DNA of 64,000 nucleotides from positions 372,001 through 436,000 of the forward strand of contig NZ_RBXB01000003.1 of assembly GCF_003634775.1 (NCBI RefSeq), read 5' to 3'. This stretch comes from Chryseobacterium defluvii. GTDB lineage: Bacteria > Bacteroidota > Bacteroidia > Flavobacteriales > Weeksellaceae. Each line of letters opens with the position of its first letter. Positions within the stretch are counted from its first letter, which is position 1. The notes under the pieces are model-generated. The model saw only the letters and a program-made list of their open reading frames with translations. It made no database searches and was not told where the DNA came from. Shown piece after piece: positions 16,690 through 24,915 of this stretch. Both the position numbers and the translations under genes were made by a program.

Positions 16690-19623
16690 TTAGAAGTTTG
16701 CTTTTAAAGAGAAACCTAAAGAACGGGTAATCGGCATCCCGAACATATCAACACCAACTCCTCCGGGATTAACTCCCGATACCTGCTCAGGATCAAAAGG
16801 AGCATCTTTGTAGAGGAAGAACAGGTTAGTCCCGATAACACTTAATGTAGCATCTCTGAATATTTTTGAATTTGTTTTAAGAGTATAGCTGATTGAAGCC
16901 TGTCTTAATCTGACAGCAGTAGCCTTATAGATATAAGCTTCGTTGATACCTCCTCTTCCTCCAACAACTTTATAATAATCTTCAGCATCCGTTAATCCTG
17001 TGTAAGGAGTTCCATTTTCATAGACTGCATTCGGAATGGAAACACCTCCTGCATCTCTGGAATCTGCGGATGCCTGGCTTACCCCTAATCCATCATTAAC
17101 AGATTGGGTAAATCCTAAAACCTGCCCTCCGAATCTTCCGTCTATAAGGAAACTTACATCAAACCTTCCAATTGAAAAATTGTTATTAAGCCCAAGCATA
17201 AACTTCGGGTTAGGGTTCCCAAGATATTGTTTTTCGTTACTGTCTTTGATAGGTACTCCATTCGCATCTACCACGATTCTTCCCTGGGTATCTCTTTTAA
17301 ATGCAGTACCATACAGGTCTCCAAACGAACCTCCAACTTTCAACATATTAAATCCACCTCCGTTCAAGACAAAAAGCTTCTCAGGATCCGGATAATATTT
17401 CAACGGTAAAAGTTCCTTTATGGTATTTTTATTGGCTGATGCATTAAGCGTGGTCGTCCATCTGAACTTTTCACGATTAAAAACTTTATAGGACAGACTT
17501 GATTCGAAACCTATATTCTCAATTTTTCCTGCATTGATATCAACTTTTCCGGACTGTACTCCAAAATTTGTTGCCGCATCAACGCCTTTTAAATATTGAT
17601 TACTAACCACTGACTTATAAAATGTAAAATCAAAAGATAATTTATTATTAAACATTCTTAGCTCTGTCCCGGCTTCAAAAGTCCTGTTGAATTCAGGCTT
17701 CGGAAATAAATCACTAAACATCGCATTACTCACCGGGGCAGAAGAATAAGACCCCGTGATCACTCCAGCATTAAATTCCGGTTGTGGAATCGTGGATGTT
17801 GGATCCAGTGCATTTCCTACAGTAGCATAGGAGGCCCTTAGTTTCCAAAACGAAATTGCCTCCGGAAGATTGAAGATCTCTGTTAAAATACCATTTGCTC
17901 CTATTGATTCGTAATCAATACCATTATTACCTGTACCTGCTAGTGTTGAAGACCAGTCATTTCTGAAAGTCAGATCCAGATATACTTTACTCTTATAACC
18001 AAGACTCGCACTTGCAAAAACAGACTGATCCTGTCTTTGAGGATGGGTAATGATATAGCTTCTTCCATTCCCGTAGACCCCCTGTCCTTGTTCATTACCC
18101 CAGTCGAGATTATTAAGAGCAAAGAGGTTAGCTACAAAAAGCTTATTGTTTTCGATTGTTGTAATGTTATATTTAAGATCAGAAATACTGGCTCCCAATG
18201 TAAAATCCAGACTGATATCGTCATTAATTTTAGGGTTCCCTATTAATAATGCATCCCCATAAATGGTTGTTTTTTCTAATGTGTTTTTATAAATTTTCCC
18301 ATTACTGTCCTTGCTTCCTAAAACCGTTGGCTGGGAATAGGCCGCCACATTTCTTTGAGAATCCGAATTAAAATAATTGTAGTTTCCTCTCACTTTTGCT
18401 GTTAACCAGCTGTTGATTGTATAGCTTAATGCTGCAGACCCATACACATTTTTGTTTTTTGTGATTACAGGGTTTTTATTAAGTATCCAAAAAGGGTTTT
18501 GGGTCTCATTATCTGCAAATTCACCATTGGGTTTTACAGCCCACCAGTTTTGCGCATCCAGATACCTGGTTTGATCAAAATAAGAATAATTCTGTGCAAA
18601 ATGATCAAAATCCACTCCTCTCGGAAGCCAATATAAATTGGTAATCGGAGAGAAATATGATCCCGGAGACAGCCTGTTTTTTGAAGTCTGTAATGAGGCC
18701 ATTACATTGGCATCCAGAACAAGTTTATCATTCAGGAATTTACTGGTCGTTCTGTAATTGATATTATATTGATCTAAATTAGAAGTAGGAATTATTCCTT
18801 TATTGGTTGTATTTCCTAAAGAGAAAAAGCTCGTTGACTTTTCATTGCCTGCCTGAAAGCTTACACTGTTGATCCAGGTAACCCCGGTTTGGAAGAAATC
18901 TTTGGTATAATCTTTTGAAGAGCCTTTTGCTCCCCAACTGTCATATGATCCGGTATTTCCGTTAGCCGGATCGTAAGGGGTGGTTTGAAGATAGCTATGC
19001 TGTAGTTCTGGCAAATTATATACTCTATCAAATGTCAAACTTGAGCTATAAGAAAGGCTGCTTCTTCCGGCAGACCCTTTTTTAGTTGTGATAAGTATCG
19101 CCCCATTACTTCCCTGAGCTCCATACAAAGCGGCGGCCGAAGCACCTTTAAGAAAGTTGATGCTTTCGATGTCTTCCGGGTTAATTGTACTTAACACATC
19201 TCCCGTATCAGGCATTGAATTAAAGTAATCTACATTAGGGCCTCCAGTTCCGGTAACTCCCGTATTGTTAATGATCGGAATACCGTCAATCACATATAAC
19301 GGCTGACTGTTTCGAGTAGACTTATCCCCTCTCATAACCACTCTTACCGATCCACCCACACCACCATTCGTTTTATTGATCTGTACGTTGGAAACTTTTC
19401 CGTTAATGGAGTTTAAAAGATTGGGAGTTTTTACTTCAGTCAACTCATCTCCGCCAATCTGCTGGCTGGAGTAGGTTAGAGAACGTGCTTGTCTTTTTAT
19501 CCCTAAAGATGTCACAACAACCTCTTGGATATCGGTTGTTTTAGCAGTGTCGGAAGCCTTTGATTCCTGTGCATATCCAGACACGGAAAAGGCCAATACA
19601 ACCGGTACAACTATTTTTCTCAT
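16690..19623 (-). CDS. SusC/RagA-like TonB-dependent outer-membrane transporter
   Basis: The 977-aa protein has a signal peptide (MRKIVVPVVLAFSVSGYAQ) and then a TonB-box-like stretch (TDIQEVVVTSLGIKRQARS). The plug domain follows, with LYVIDGIPI, INPEDIESINFLKGASAAAL and YGAQGSNGAILITTKKG, typical of SusC. The rest is a 22-strand barrel ending in a terminal Phe. The N-terminal carboxypeptidase-regulatory-like domain common in SusC proteins is absent, so it belongs to the short subgroup. It imports glycan captured by the adjacent SusD using TonB energy. A 439-bp AT-rich gap upstream carries the probable locus promoter. Confidence 0.95.
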   Translation of the reverse strand: MRKIVVPVVLAFSVSGYAQESKASDTAKTTDIQEVVVTSLGIKRQARSLTYSSQQIGGDELTEVKTPNLLNSINGKVSNVQINKTNGGVGGSVRVVMRGDKSTRNSQPLYVIDGIPIINNTGVTGTGGPNVDYFNSMPDTGDVLSTINPEDIESINFLKGASAAALYGAQGSNGAILITTKKGSAGRSSLSYSSSLTFDRVYNLPELQHSYLQTTPYDPANGNTGSYDSWGAKGSSKDYTKDFFQTGVTWINSVSFQAGNEKSTSFFSLGNTTNKGIIPTSNLDQYNINYRTTSKFLNDKLVLDANVMASLQTSKNRLSPGSYFSPITNLYWLPRGVDFDHFAQNYSYFDQTRYLDAQNWWAVKPNGEFADNETQNPFWILNKNPVITKNKNVYGSAALSYTINSWLTAKVRGNYNYFNSDSQRNVAAYSQPTVLGSKDSNGKIYKNTLEKTTIYGDALLIGNPKINDDISLDFTLGASISDLKYNITTIENNKLFVANLFALNNLDWGNEQGQGVYGNGRSYIITHPQRQDQSVFASASLGYKSKVYLDLTFRNDWSSTLAGTGNNGIDYESIGANGILTEIFNLPEAISFWKLRASYATVGNALDPTSTIPQPEFNAGVITGSYSSAPVSNAMFSDLFPKPEFNRTFEAGTELRMFNNKLSFDFTFYKSVVSNQYLKGVDAATNFGVQSGKVDINAGKIENIGFESSLSYKVFNREKFRWTTTLNASANKNTIKELLPLKYYPDPEKLFVLNGGGFNMLKVGGSFGDLYGTAFKRDTQGRIVVDANGVPIKDSNEKQYLGNPNPKFMLGLNNNFSIGRFDVSFLIDGRFGGQVLGFTQSVNDGLGVSQASADSRDAGGVSIPNAVYENGTPYTGLTDAEDYYKVVGGRGGINEAYIYKATAVRLRQASISYTLKTNSKIFRDATLSVIGTNLFFLYKDAPFDPEQVSGVNPGGVGVDMFGMPITRSLGFSLKANF

Positions 19624-19771
19624 AAATATTAGATTAGTTAAGGGTTATGTGAAAATTCATTTATTACTTTAAATATTTTCATGCTTTTAAAACAATTCTC
19701 TCATTTTCCTCAACATAATATTTCAAATGCATCAAATAATTAAAGTTTTATTAAGATTTAATTCACATTAA

Positions 19772-19779
19772 CAAATCTA
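19772..19779 (-). promoter_or_regulatory. Possible -7 box of the susC promoter
   Basis: The minus strand reads TAGATTTG, an exact match to the Bacteroidota -7 consensus TAnnTTTG. I see no convincing TTTG -33 box 19-21 nt upstream, as expected if an activator such as the adjacent AraC-type protein is needed. Confidence 0.35.
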
Positions 19780-19997
19780 AATTTTGTAGCCAGTCAGATA
19801 TAATATTATTTTATCATAAAACGATATTATTTTTTCAGCCATTATAAAAAAATGTCAATTAATCATTGATTATCAATGTTTTAAATCAAAATATGCATTT
19901 CAATTTCATATTTAAAAACTGATGTTTTTTTACTATTTTTTATATTTTCTGCATCATATACTTATCATTTTAATGGATTTCAATAATAAAAAAAGAA

Positions 19998-20020
19998 ATC
20001 CGGATCTCTAAAATCCGGAT
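19998..20020 (-). terminator. Terminator of the AraC-family gene
   Basis: Two copies of the self-complementary octamer ATCCGGAT (19998-20005 and 20013-20020) flank a 7-nt loop. On the minus strand the hairpin runs into TTTCTTTTTTT. It follows the stop codon of the AraC gene at 20063. Confidence 0.7.
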
Positions 20021-20062
20021 CGTCTTATTTAAAAGTATATTTTTACAAATAAAAACAAAACA

Positions 20063-20941
20063 CTACTCTATTTTTTTCACTCCTTTAAAAAGTTCTTTAA
20101 ATTCTGTAGGAGTTGTTTTTTTGATGGATTTAAAAACCTTATTGAAATTGGCAATATTATTAAATCCGGCTTCAAACGCGGTTTCAGAGACCGTAAGGTT
20201 CTTTTCCATCAGCCATCGGGCGGCATAGCTTATTCTTATTTCGTTAAGATAATTCACAAAAGTTTTCCCTGTCCTTTTTTTGATGAACCTGTTGAAGGTC
20301 ACACTGCTCATATTCACAAGAGCTGCAGCATCATCAAGTGTTATTTTATTTTCAAAATTTTTATGCACAAAATCATGTATGGTTTTCATTTTATCATTAT
20401 CAACAAATGTTTCAAGTTCTATACTATAAGAAGATAAAAGGGTTTTATTTTCAGCAGTCGCCAATTCATTAAGAATTTTCATAATTTCAATAAAGGATTC
20501 AAAACTGCTCATTTTAGATAGGTTGAGAAAAGAGTCCTTCAGTTTTTCAGCAGTTTCCTGGGAAAATAATATTCCCCGGATAGATTCCTTTATCAGATTA
20601 TTGATGGGTTTCAGGATATTTTTCTCCATTACCGACTGGTTAAAAAAATCCTGATTAAATTGAACGGTAATCTCATGTGTTTTCCTGTTTTTACACTTGT
20701 GATTGGCCCAACAATGCGGTAAATTGGGGCCTACCAACACCAGTTCTAAATTTCCGATTTCTCCGGTATGATCACCGATCATACGACGGTACCCTTTTCC
20801 TTTATAGACAAAATTGATCTCAATTTCCGGATGGTAATGATACGGAAAATCAAATGATGCCTTTATCCGGTCAAATACAAGAAAACTGTCCTCGGGAGAT
20901 AACGGGGTTATTTCTCTCAAAATATTTTCTAGCTTGCTCAT
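20063..20941 (-). CDS. AraC-family transcriptional regulator with cupin sensor domain
   Basis: The 292-aa protein has an N-terminal cupin-like domain (FDFPYHYHPEIEINFVYKGK, VLVGPNLPHCW) and a C-terminal AraC-type double helix-turn-helix (about 185-285; TLDDAAALVNMSSVTFNRFI, then SETAFEAGFNNIANFNKVF). Such proteins bind a small sugar in the cupin and activate nearby catabolic genes. It is on the same strand as the SusCD locus and immediately upstream of it, separated by its own terminator, so it is the best candidate for the locus activator. This is inferred from position. Confidence 0.88.
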   Translation of the reverse strand: MSKLENILREITPLSPEDSFLVFDRIKASFDFPYHYHPEIEINFVYKGKGYRRMIGDHTGEIGNLELVLVGPNLPHCWANHKCKNRKTHEITVQFNQDFFNQSVMEKNILKPINNLIKESIRGILFSQETAEKLKDSFLNLSKMSSFESFIEIMKILNELATAENKTLLSSYSIELETFVDNDKMKTIHDFVHKNFENKITLDDAAALVNMSSVTFNRFIKKRTGKTFVNYLNEIRISYAARWLMEKNLTVSETAFEAGFNNIANFNKVFKSIKKTTPTEFKELFKGVKKIE

Positions 20942-21108
20942 TATTTTGTGAAGAAAATTAAATTATAATTCAAATACAAGGCTTTTAAAAAGGGAAAAAT
21001 ATTATCTTGTAATATATGAATTTTTATGGTTTCTTGTACTTTTCTTTTTGCATTATGTCAACCTATATTAAATCATGCTTTTTTGTATCTTTAAGCGAAA
21101 GTAAATAT

Positions 21109-21975
21109 ATGCCGCAGCCGCTTATTTTTGAAGACCATTACAAGAAACTGGGGTTTGAAGTTTTTTCCGATAAAAACCTTGAAATCATCAATAGCGGACA
21201 ATTTCGTCCGTATATCAAAATACTTCTGATTCCTGCCGGTTATGAGCTAAATGTAGATTTCAAACAATATGCTCCCAAAAGAACGTCTTTATTTTTCTTA
21301 ACCCATCAAAACTTTACCATTGAAAAGGGAAAAGAAGACGCCATTCTGTTATATTATAACCGTGATTTTTACTGTATCCAGATTCATGATAAAGAAGTGG
21401 CTTGCGACGGACTTCTCTTTCATAATATTTTCGAAATCCCTTTTGTTGAACTGGAGGACGAAGAAGCAGCTATTATCACAGATCTTTTCCAACAAATAAA
21501 AAATGAACTGGAATGGATGGATTCTTCTGCCGAGGAAATGATAAGAACCTATGTGAAACAGCTGATTATCCGTGCCACAAGAAAATGGAAAAAACAGAAT
21601 ATTGATAATGAACACATCAAAATTCCAGGCAGTGAACTGGACATTTTCCGTGATTTCAGCAGATACCTTGAAATTCATTTCAAAGAAAAGCATAATGTCG
21701 CAGACTATGCCAATCTCCTTCATGTAGCCCCTAAAACATTAACTCACAAGTTTAAAAATCTAAATCTGGAATCACCCAACCAGCTTATCATCAACAGGAT
21801 TTTGCTGGAAGCCAAAAGGCTTTTATTCTATACCGATAAAACCATTAAAGAAATTGCCTATGATTTGGGGTATGAAGATCCCGCTTATTTCAACAGGCTT
21901 TTTACCCATAAAACAGGAAGCACTCCCGTTACATTCAAGAAAAATTACACTTCGGGAAAAAAGTACAACATTTAA
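21109..21975 (+). CDS. AraC-family transcriptional regulator
   Basis: I place the start at 21109 (MPQPLIFEDHYKKLGFEVF), giving 288 aa. An upstream in-frame ATG at 21016 would add 31 residues of low-complexity sequence that do not fit the family. Residues 1-180 form an AraC_binding-like domain; the C-terminal ~90 residues carry two HTH motifs (NVADYANLLHVAPKTLTHKF and KEIAYDLGYEDPAYFNRLF). It is divergent from the locus AraC gene at 20941. The next gene downstream is an OsmC-type protein with its own promoter, so no target is clear. No ligand can be assigned. Confidence 0.85.
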   Translation: MPQPLIFEDHYKKLGFEVFSDKNLEIINSGQFRPYIKILLIPAGYELNVDFKQYAPKRTSLFFLTHQNFTIEKGKEDAILLYYNRDFYCIQIHDKEVACDGLLFHNIFEIPFVELEDEEAAIITDLFQQIKNELEWMDSSAEEMIRTYVKQLIIRATRKWKKQNIDNEHIKIPGSELDIFRDFSRYLEIHFKEKHNVADYANLLHVAPKTLTHKFKNLNLESPNQLIINRILLEAKRLLFYTDKTIKEIAYDLGYEDPAYFNRLFTHKTGSTPVTFKKNYTSGKKYNI

Positions 21976-22011
21976 TACTGTTTTTCCATTTTTTCTGACT
22001 TCATTCTGATA

Positions 22012-22019
22012 TAAATTTG
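22012..22019 (+). promoter_or_regulatory. -7 box for the osmC-like gene
   Basis: TAAATTTG matches TAnnTTTG and lies about 42 bp before the chosen start codon at 22062. It supports that start over an upstream in-frame codon at 22017, which would overlap the box. Confidence 0.5.
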
Positions 22020-22061
22020 TACCATCAAAAAATAAATAATATTAACAAAAAACAAAACATT

Positions 22062-22478
22062 ATGAGACGTAACGCCACTGCCGTTTGGAACGGTACCATC
22101 AAAGAAGGAAACGGACACTTAACAACTCAAAGCACAACGTTAAACCAGACTCAATATTCTTTCAACAGCCGTTTTGCGGACGGAGTAGGAACCAATCCCG
22201 AAGAATTATTGGCTGCCGCTCACGCAGGATGCTTCACGATGAAGCTAAGTGCAGAGCTTTCACAAGCAGGCTTCACTCCTGAAGAACTAAAGACAACATC
22301 AGTTATTACTTTGGACCCAAACATTGGAAAGATCACAAAATCGGAATTGACTTTAACTGCGAAAGTTCCTGGTATTACCGAAGAAGAATTTCAGAAATAT
22401 GCTAAAATTGCCGAGGAAGGATGCCCGGTAAGTGCCGCTTTCAATTTTGAAATTACCCTGAATGCTACTTTAGCTTAA
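22062..22478 (+). CDS. OsmC family peroxiredoxin
   Basis: From the ATG at 22062 the protein is 138 aa. It shows the OsmC/Ohr fold signatures AAHAGCFTMKLSAEL and EEGCPVSAAF, with the two redox Cys residues conserved. OsmC proteins reduce organic hydroperoxides in the cytoplasm using the paired cysteines. The gene is flanked by its own -7 box and a strong hairpin terminator, so it is a single-gene unit. Confidence 0.92.
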   Translation: MRRNATAVWNGTIKEGNGHLTTQSTTLNQTQYSFNSRFADGVGTNPEELLAAAHAGCFTMKLSAELSQAGFTPEELKTTSVITLDPNIGKITKSELTLTAKVPGITEEEFQKYAKIAEEGCPVSAAFNFEITLNATLA

Positions 22479-22492
22479 TAATATTCATAAAT

Positions 22493-22528
22493 AATCTGAG
22501 TTGATAGATTCAACTCAGATTTTATTTT
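22493..22528 (+). terminator. Rho-independent terminator after osmC
   Basis: A 12-bp perfect stem (AATCTGAGTTGA, 22493-22504, with 22510-22521) encloses the loop TAGAT and is followed by TTATTTTAA. It separates osmC from the TetR operon. Confidence 0.85.
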
Positions 22529-22532
22529 AATC

Positions 22533-22558
22533 TAAAATATACCGATCGGTATATTTTA
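22533..22558. promoter_or_regulatory. 26-bp perfect palindrome, TetR-type operator
   Basis: The sequence is a perfect inverted repeat centred between 22545 and 22546 with core TATACCGATCGGTATA. Its ATACCGATCGGTAT-type core is typical of TetR operators of AcrR/FabR-like regulators. It ends 3 bp before the -7 box TATATTTG (22562-22569) and covers the -33 region, so the TetR protein encoded next would block its own operon. Confidence 0.88.
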
Positions 22559-22561
22559 TTG

Positions 22562-22569
22562 TATATTTG
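22562..22569 (+). promoter_or_regulatory. -7 box of the tetR operon
   Basis: TATATTTG is an exact TAnnTTTG match, immediately downstream of the operator palindrome and about 20 bp before the TetR start codon at 22589. It rules out the earlier in-frame start at 22559. Confidence 0.7.
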
Positions 22570-22588
22570 CATTATATTTTCATTGAAA

Positions 22589-23194
22589 ATGTCAAAAGCA
22601 GAAAAGACCAAACAACTCATTATTGAGAAAACCGCAGCTTTGTTCAATACCAAAGGCTATCTCACTACGTCCTTATCAGACATTACACAAGCGACAGGAC
22701 TCACTAAAGGAAGCATCTACGGAAACTTTGAGAATAAAGATGAGGTAGCTATTGAGGCTTATAAATATAATTCAGGGTTGTTGGCCAGAAATATGGCCCG
22801 CTCTTTCGGAGACGAATTCCCAACAACACTGGATAAATTGCATGCTTTTGTAGCCTTTTACAGGAAAAACTGGAAAACCGTTTTTCTTAATGGCGGATGT
22901 CCATTAATGAATGCCGCCACTGAAGCTGACGATAATTTTCCATACCTTAATAATCAGGTTAAGAAATCATTCGGGGAATGGACCGCTAAAATTGCCTCCG
23001 TTATTTCAACAGGTCAGAAAAACAATGAGCTTAATTCCGCATTAAATGCAGAAGAATATGCTTCCTTATTCATCATGCTTATTGAAGGAGGGATTCTACT
23101 CTCCAAAACCACAGAAGACGAAAAGTATCTGCATCTTGCTTTAGATAGGATACTTTCGATTATAGATCAAGAACTTACCATTATTCCATCATAA
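22589..23194 (+). CDS. TetR/AcrR-family transcriptional repressor
   Basis: The 201-aa protein has the TetR N-terminal DNA-binding domain (KTKQLIIEKTAALFNTKGYL, then SDITQATGLTKGSIYGNFEN, residues about 5-60) and a helical ligand domain with a conserved Cys (NGGCPLMNAATEADD) as in the TetR_C YxaF/LmrA-like group. A 26-bp perfect operator overlaps its promoter, so autoregulation is expected. The three following genes are 12, 12 and 2 bp apart and encode fatty-acyl enzymes; the inducer may therefore be an acyl-CoA or fatty acid, which is inference. Confidence 0.92.
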   Translation: MSKAEKTKQLIIEKTAALFNTKGYLTTSLSDITQATGLTKGSIYGNFENKDEVAIEAYKYNSGLLARNMARSFGDEFPTTLDKLHAFVAFYRKNWKTVFLNGGCPLMNAATEADDNFPYLNNQVKKSFGEWTAKIASVISTGQKNNELNSALNAEEYASLFIMLIEGGILLSKTTEDEKYLHLALDRILSIIDQELTIIPS

Positions 23195-23206
23195 ATTTTT
23201 CATCCT

Positions 23207-24475
23207 ATGGAAACAAAAAAAGTGGCCATTATCGGATACAACAGAATTCCGTTTGCCAGAATCAATACCGCATATGCAGACCAGGGAAACCAGGACTTAC
23301 TGATTGCCGCATTAAATGGTCTTATAGATCGCTATCATTTGAAAGGAAAGCTCCTTGGGGAAGTGGCTGGCGGTGCTGTGATCAAACACATTTCCGAAAG
23401 CAACCTCATCAGGGAATCCGTGATGAATACTTCACTGGATCCTGCAACTCCGGCCTGTGATCTTCAACAGGCTTGCGACACAGGTATTGAAGCCGCTGTA
23501 TATATCGGAAATAAAATTGCATTAGGACAAATCGAAAGCGGAATTGCCTGTGGTGTTGAAGCGATGAGCAATATCCCTTTTGAATCTACTCCAAGATTGA
23601 GAAAAGCATTATTAAAAGCCAATAAAGAAAAATCAGCTTTTGGAAAATTAAAACAATTGTTAAGTCCGAAGCTGAAAGACTGGATGCCGGTTCCTTACAA
23701 AGGCCAGGAACCGAAAACAGGCCTGGTTATGGGAGAGCACACAGAAATTACAGCAAAACATTACCAGATTTCCCGTGAAGAACAGGATCAGCTGGCTTTA
23801 AAGAGCCATCAGAATATGGCAAAAGCATACGATGAAGGCTTCTTTGATGATATGATTTCTCCAGCTTTTGGTTTACATACAGACAATAATCTCCGCCGTG
23901 ATACTAGCCTGGAAAAATTAGCTTCATTAAAACCTGCTTTTGATAGACAAAACGGGACATTGACTGCTGGAAATTCCACTCCGTTTACAGATGGTGCTTC
24001 TGCAGTATTACTGGCTAGTGAAGAGTGGGCAAAAGCTAATAATTTACCCATTTTAGCCTATATTACTTTTTCAGAGGTTGCAGGGATTGAATATGTTGAA
24101 AATAAACACAATTTATTACTGGCTCCGGTTTTTGCAGCGGATAGAATGTTGAAAAAAGCGGGAATGAGCCTTGAAGATTTTGATTACTACGAAATTCATG
24201 AAGCTTTTGCAGCACAGGTATTGGCAACAATCAAAATTTGGGAAAATGATGAGGCAGCAAAAAAATTCGGTCTTGAAAAGGCTCTTGGAAAAATAGACAG
24301 AAGTAAACTAAATGTAAAAGGAGGAAGTCTTGCTGTAGCCCACCCTTTTGCCGCAACGGGAGGAAGAATCATCGGAACTCTAGCCAAATTGCTCAACGAG
24401 AAAGGAAGCGGAAAAGGGTTTATTTCGATTTGTGCCGCAAGAGGACAAGGGGTAACGATGATATTAGAAAAATAA
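23207..24475 (+). CDS. Thiolase family acetyl-CoA acyltransferase
   Basis: The 422-aa protein has the thiolase nucleophile motif (CDLQQACDTG, Cys90), the EIHEAFAAQ histidine motif and the C-terminal Cys motif CAARGQG. Thiolases condense two acyl-CoAs or cleave 3-ketoacyl-CoA. Length fits the FadI-like/degradative group of about 420 aa. It is the second gene of the TetR operon, followed by a thioesterase and a ketoacyl-ACP synthase; this suggests acyl-chain remodelling or salvage rather than classical beta-oxidation, since no dehydrogenase or hydratase gene is nearby. Confidence 0.9.
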   Translation: METKKVAIIGYNRIPFARINTAYADQGNQDLLIAALNGLIDRYHLKGKLLGEVAGGAVIKHISESNLIRESVMNTSLDPATPACDLQQACDTGIEAAVYIGNKIALGQIESGIACGVEAMSNIPFESTPRLRKALLKANKEKSAFGKLKQLLSPKLKDWMPVPYKGQEPKTGLVMGEHTEITAKHYQISREEQDQLALKSHQNMAKAYDEGFFDDMISPAFGLHTDNNLRRDTSLEKLASLKPAFDRQNGTLTAGNSTPFTDGASAVLLASEEWAKANNLPILAYITFSEVAGIEYVENKHNLLLAPVFAADRMLKKAGMSLEDFDYYEIHEAFAAQVLATIKIWENDEAAKKFGLEKALGKIDRSKLNVKGGSLAVAHPFAATGGRIIGTLAKLLNEKGSGKGFISICAARGQGVTMILEK

Positions 24476-24487
24476 AAATTATATAGT

Positions 24488-24913
24488 ATGGACAGGTTAG
24501 CACAATTACAGCAATTCATAGGCAAAGAATTTGATCAGTCACCTTCTCCCTTCATGAAATGGCTCAACCCTATTGTGATCTCTGCTGAAGAAGGACATCT
24601 GGAATTTCAATATATCGTAAGGCCGGAATGGCTGAACCCCATTGGAAACCTTCATGGCGGGGTAACAGCAGCCATCATCGATGACATCATCGGAGCTACC
24701 ATGTTTTCTTTGAATGAAAAATCATTCATCACAACCATTAATAATGTGATCGATTATTTTTCAACTGCAAAAGAAAATGATATTATTGTAGCAGAAACTA
24801 AAATCATTAAAAGAGGGAAACAATTTGTGAATGCCCACTGCGAAATATGGAACGCAGATAAAACCAGGCTAATTGCAAGAGGTACCTCTAATTTATTTAA
24901 AATTAATAGCTAA
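24488..24913 (+). CDS. PaaI-family hotdog thioesterase
   Basis: The 141-aa protein has the hotdog pattern GNLHGGVTAAIIDDIIGATM, where the HGG and the downstream Asp are the catalytic and helix-capping residues of the PaaI/YdiI group, followed by strands ending in LIARGTSNLF. These enzymes hydrolyse acyl-CoA thioesters. It is the third gene of the TetR operon, ending 2 bp before the ketoacyl synthase, so translation is probably coupled. The substrate is unknown. Confidence 0.88.
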   Translation: MDRLAQLQQFIGKEFDQSPSPFMKWLNPIVISAEEGHLEFQYIVRPEWLNPIGNLHGGVTAAIIDDIIGATMFSLNEKSFITTINNVIDYFSTAKENDIIVAETKIIKRGKQFVNAHCEIWNADKTRLIARGTSNLFKINS

Positions 24914-24915
24914 GT

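Larger units (their letters stand above)
19624..20062. other. Gene-free, very AT-rich control region upstream of susC
   Basis: This 439-bp stretch has no supportable ORF or RNA gene. It holds a terminator for the AraC gene on its right side and, on the minus strand, a possible -7 box (TAGATTTG, 19779 to 19772) that would give a leader of about 140 nt before susC. Several short A/T-rich palindrome-like strings occur but none stands out from composition. Confidence 0.6.
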
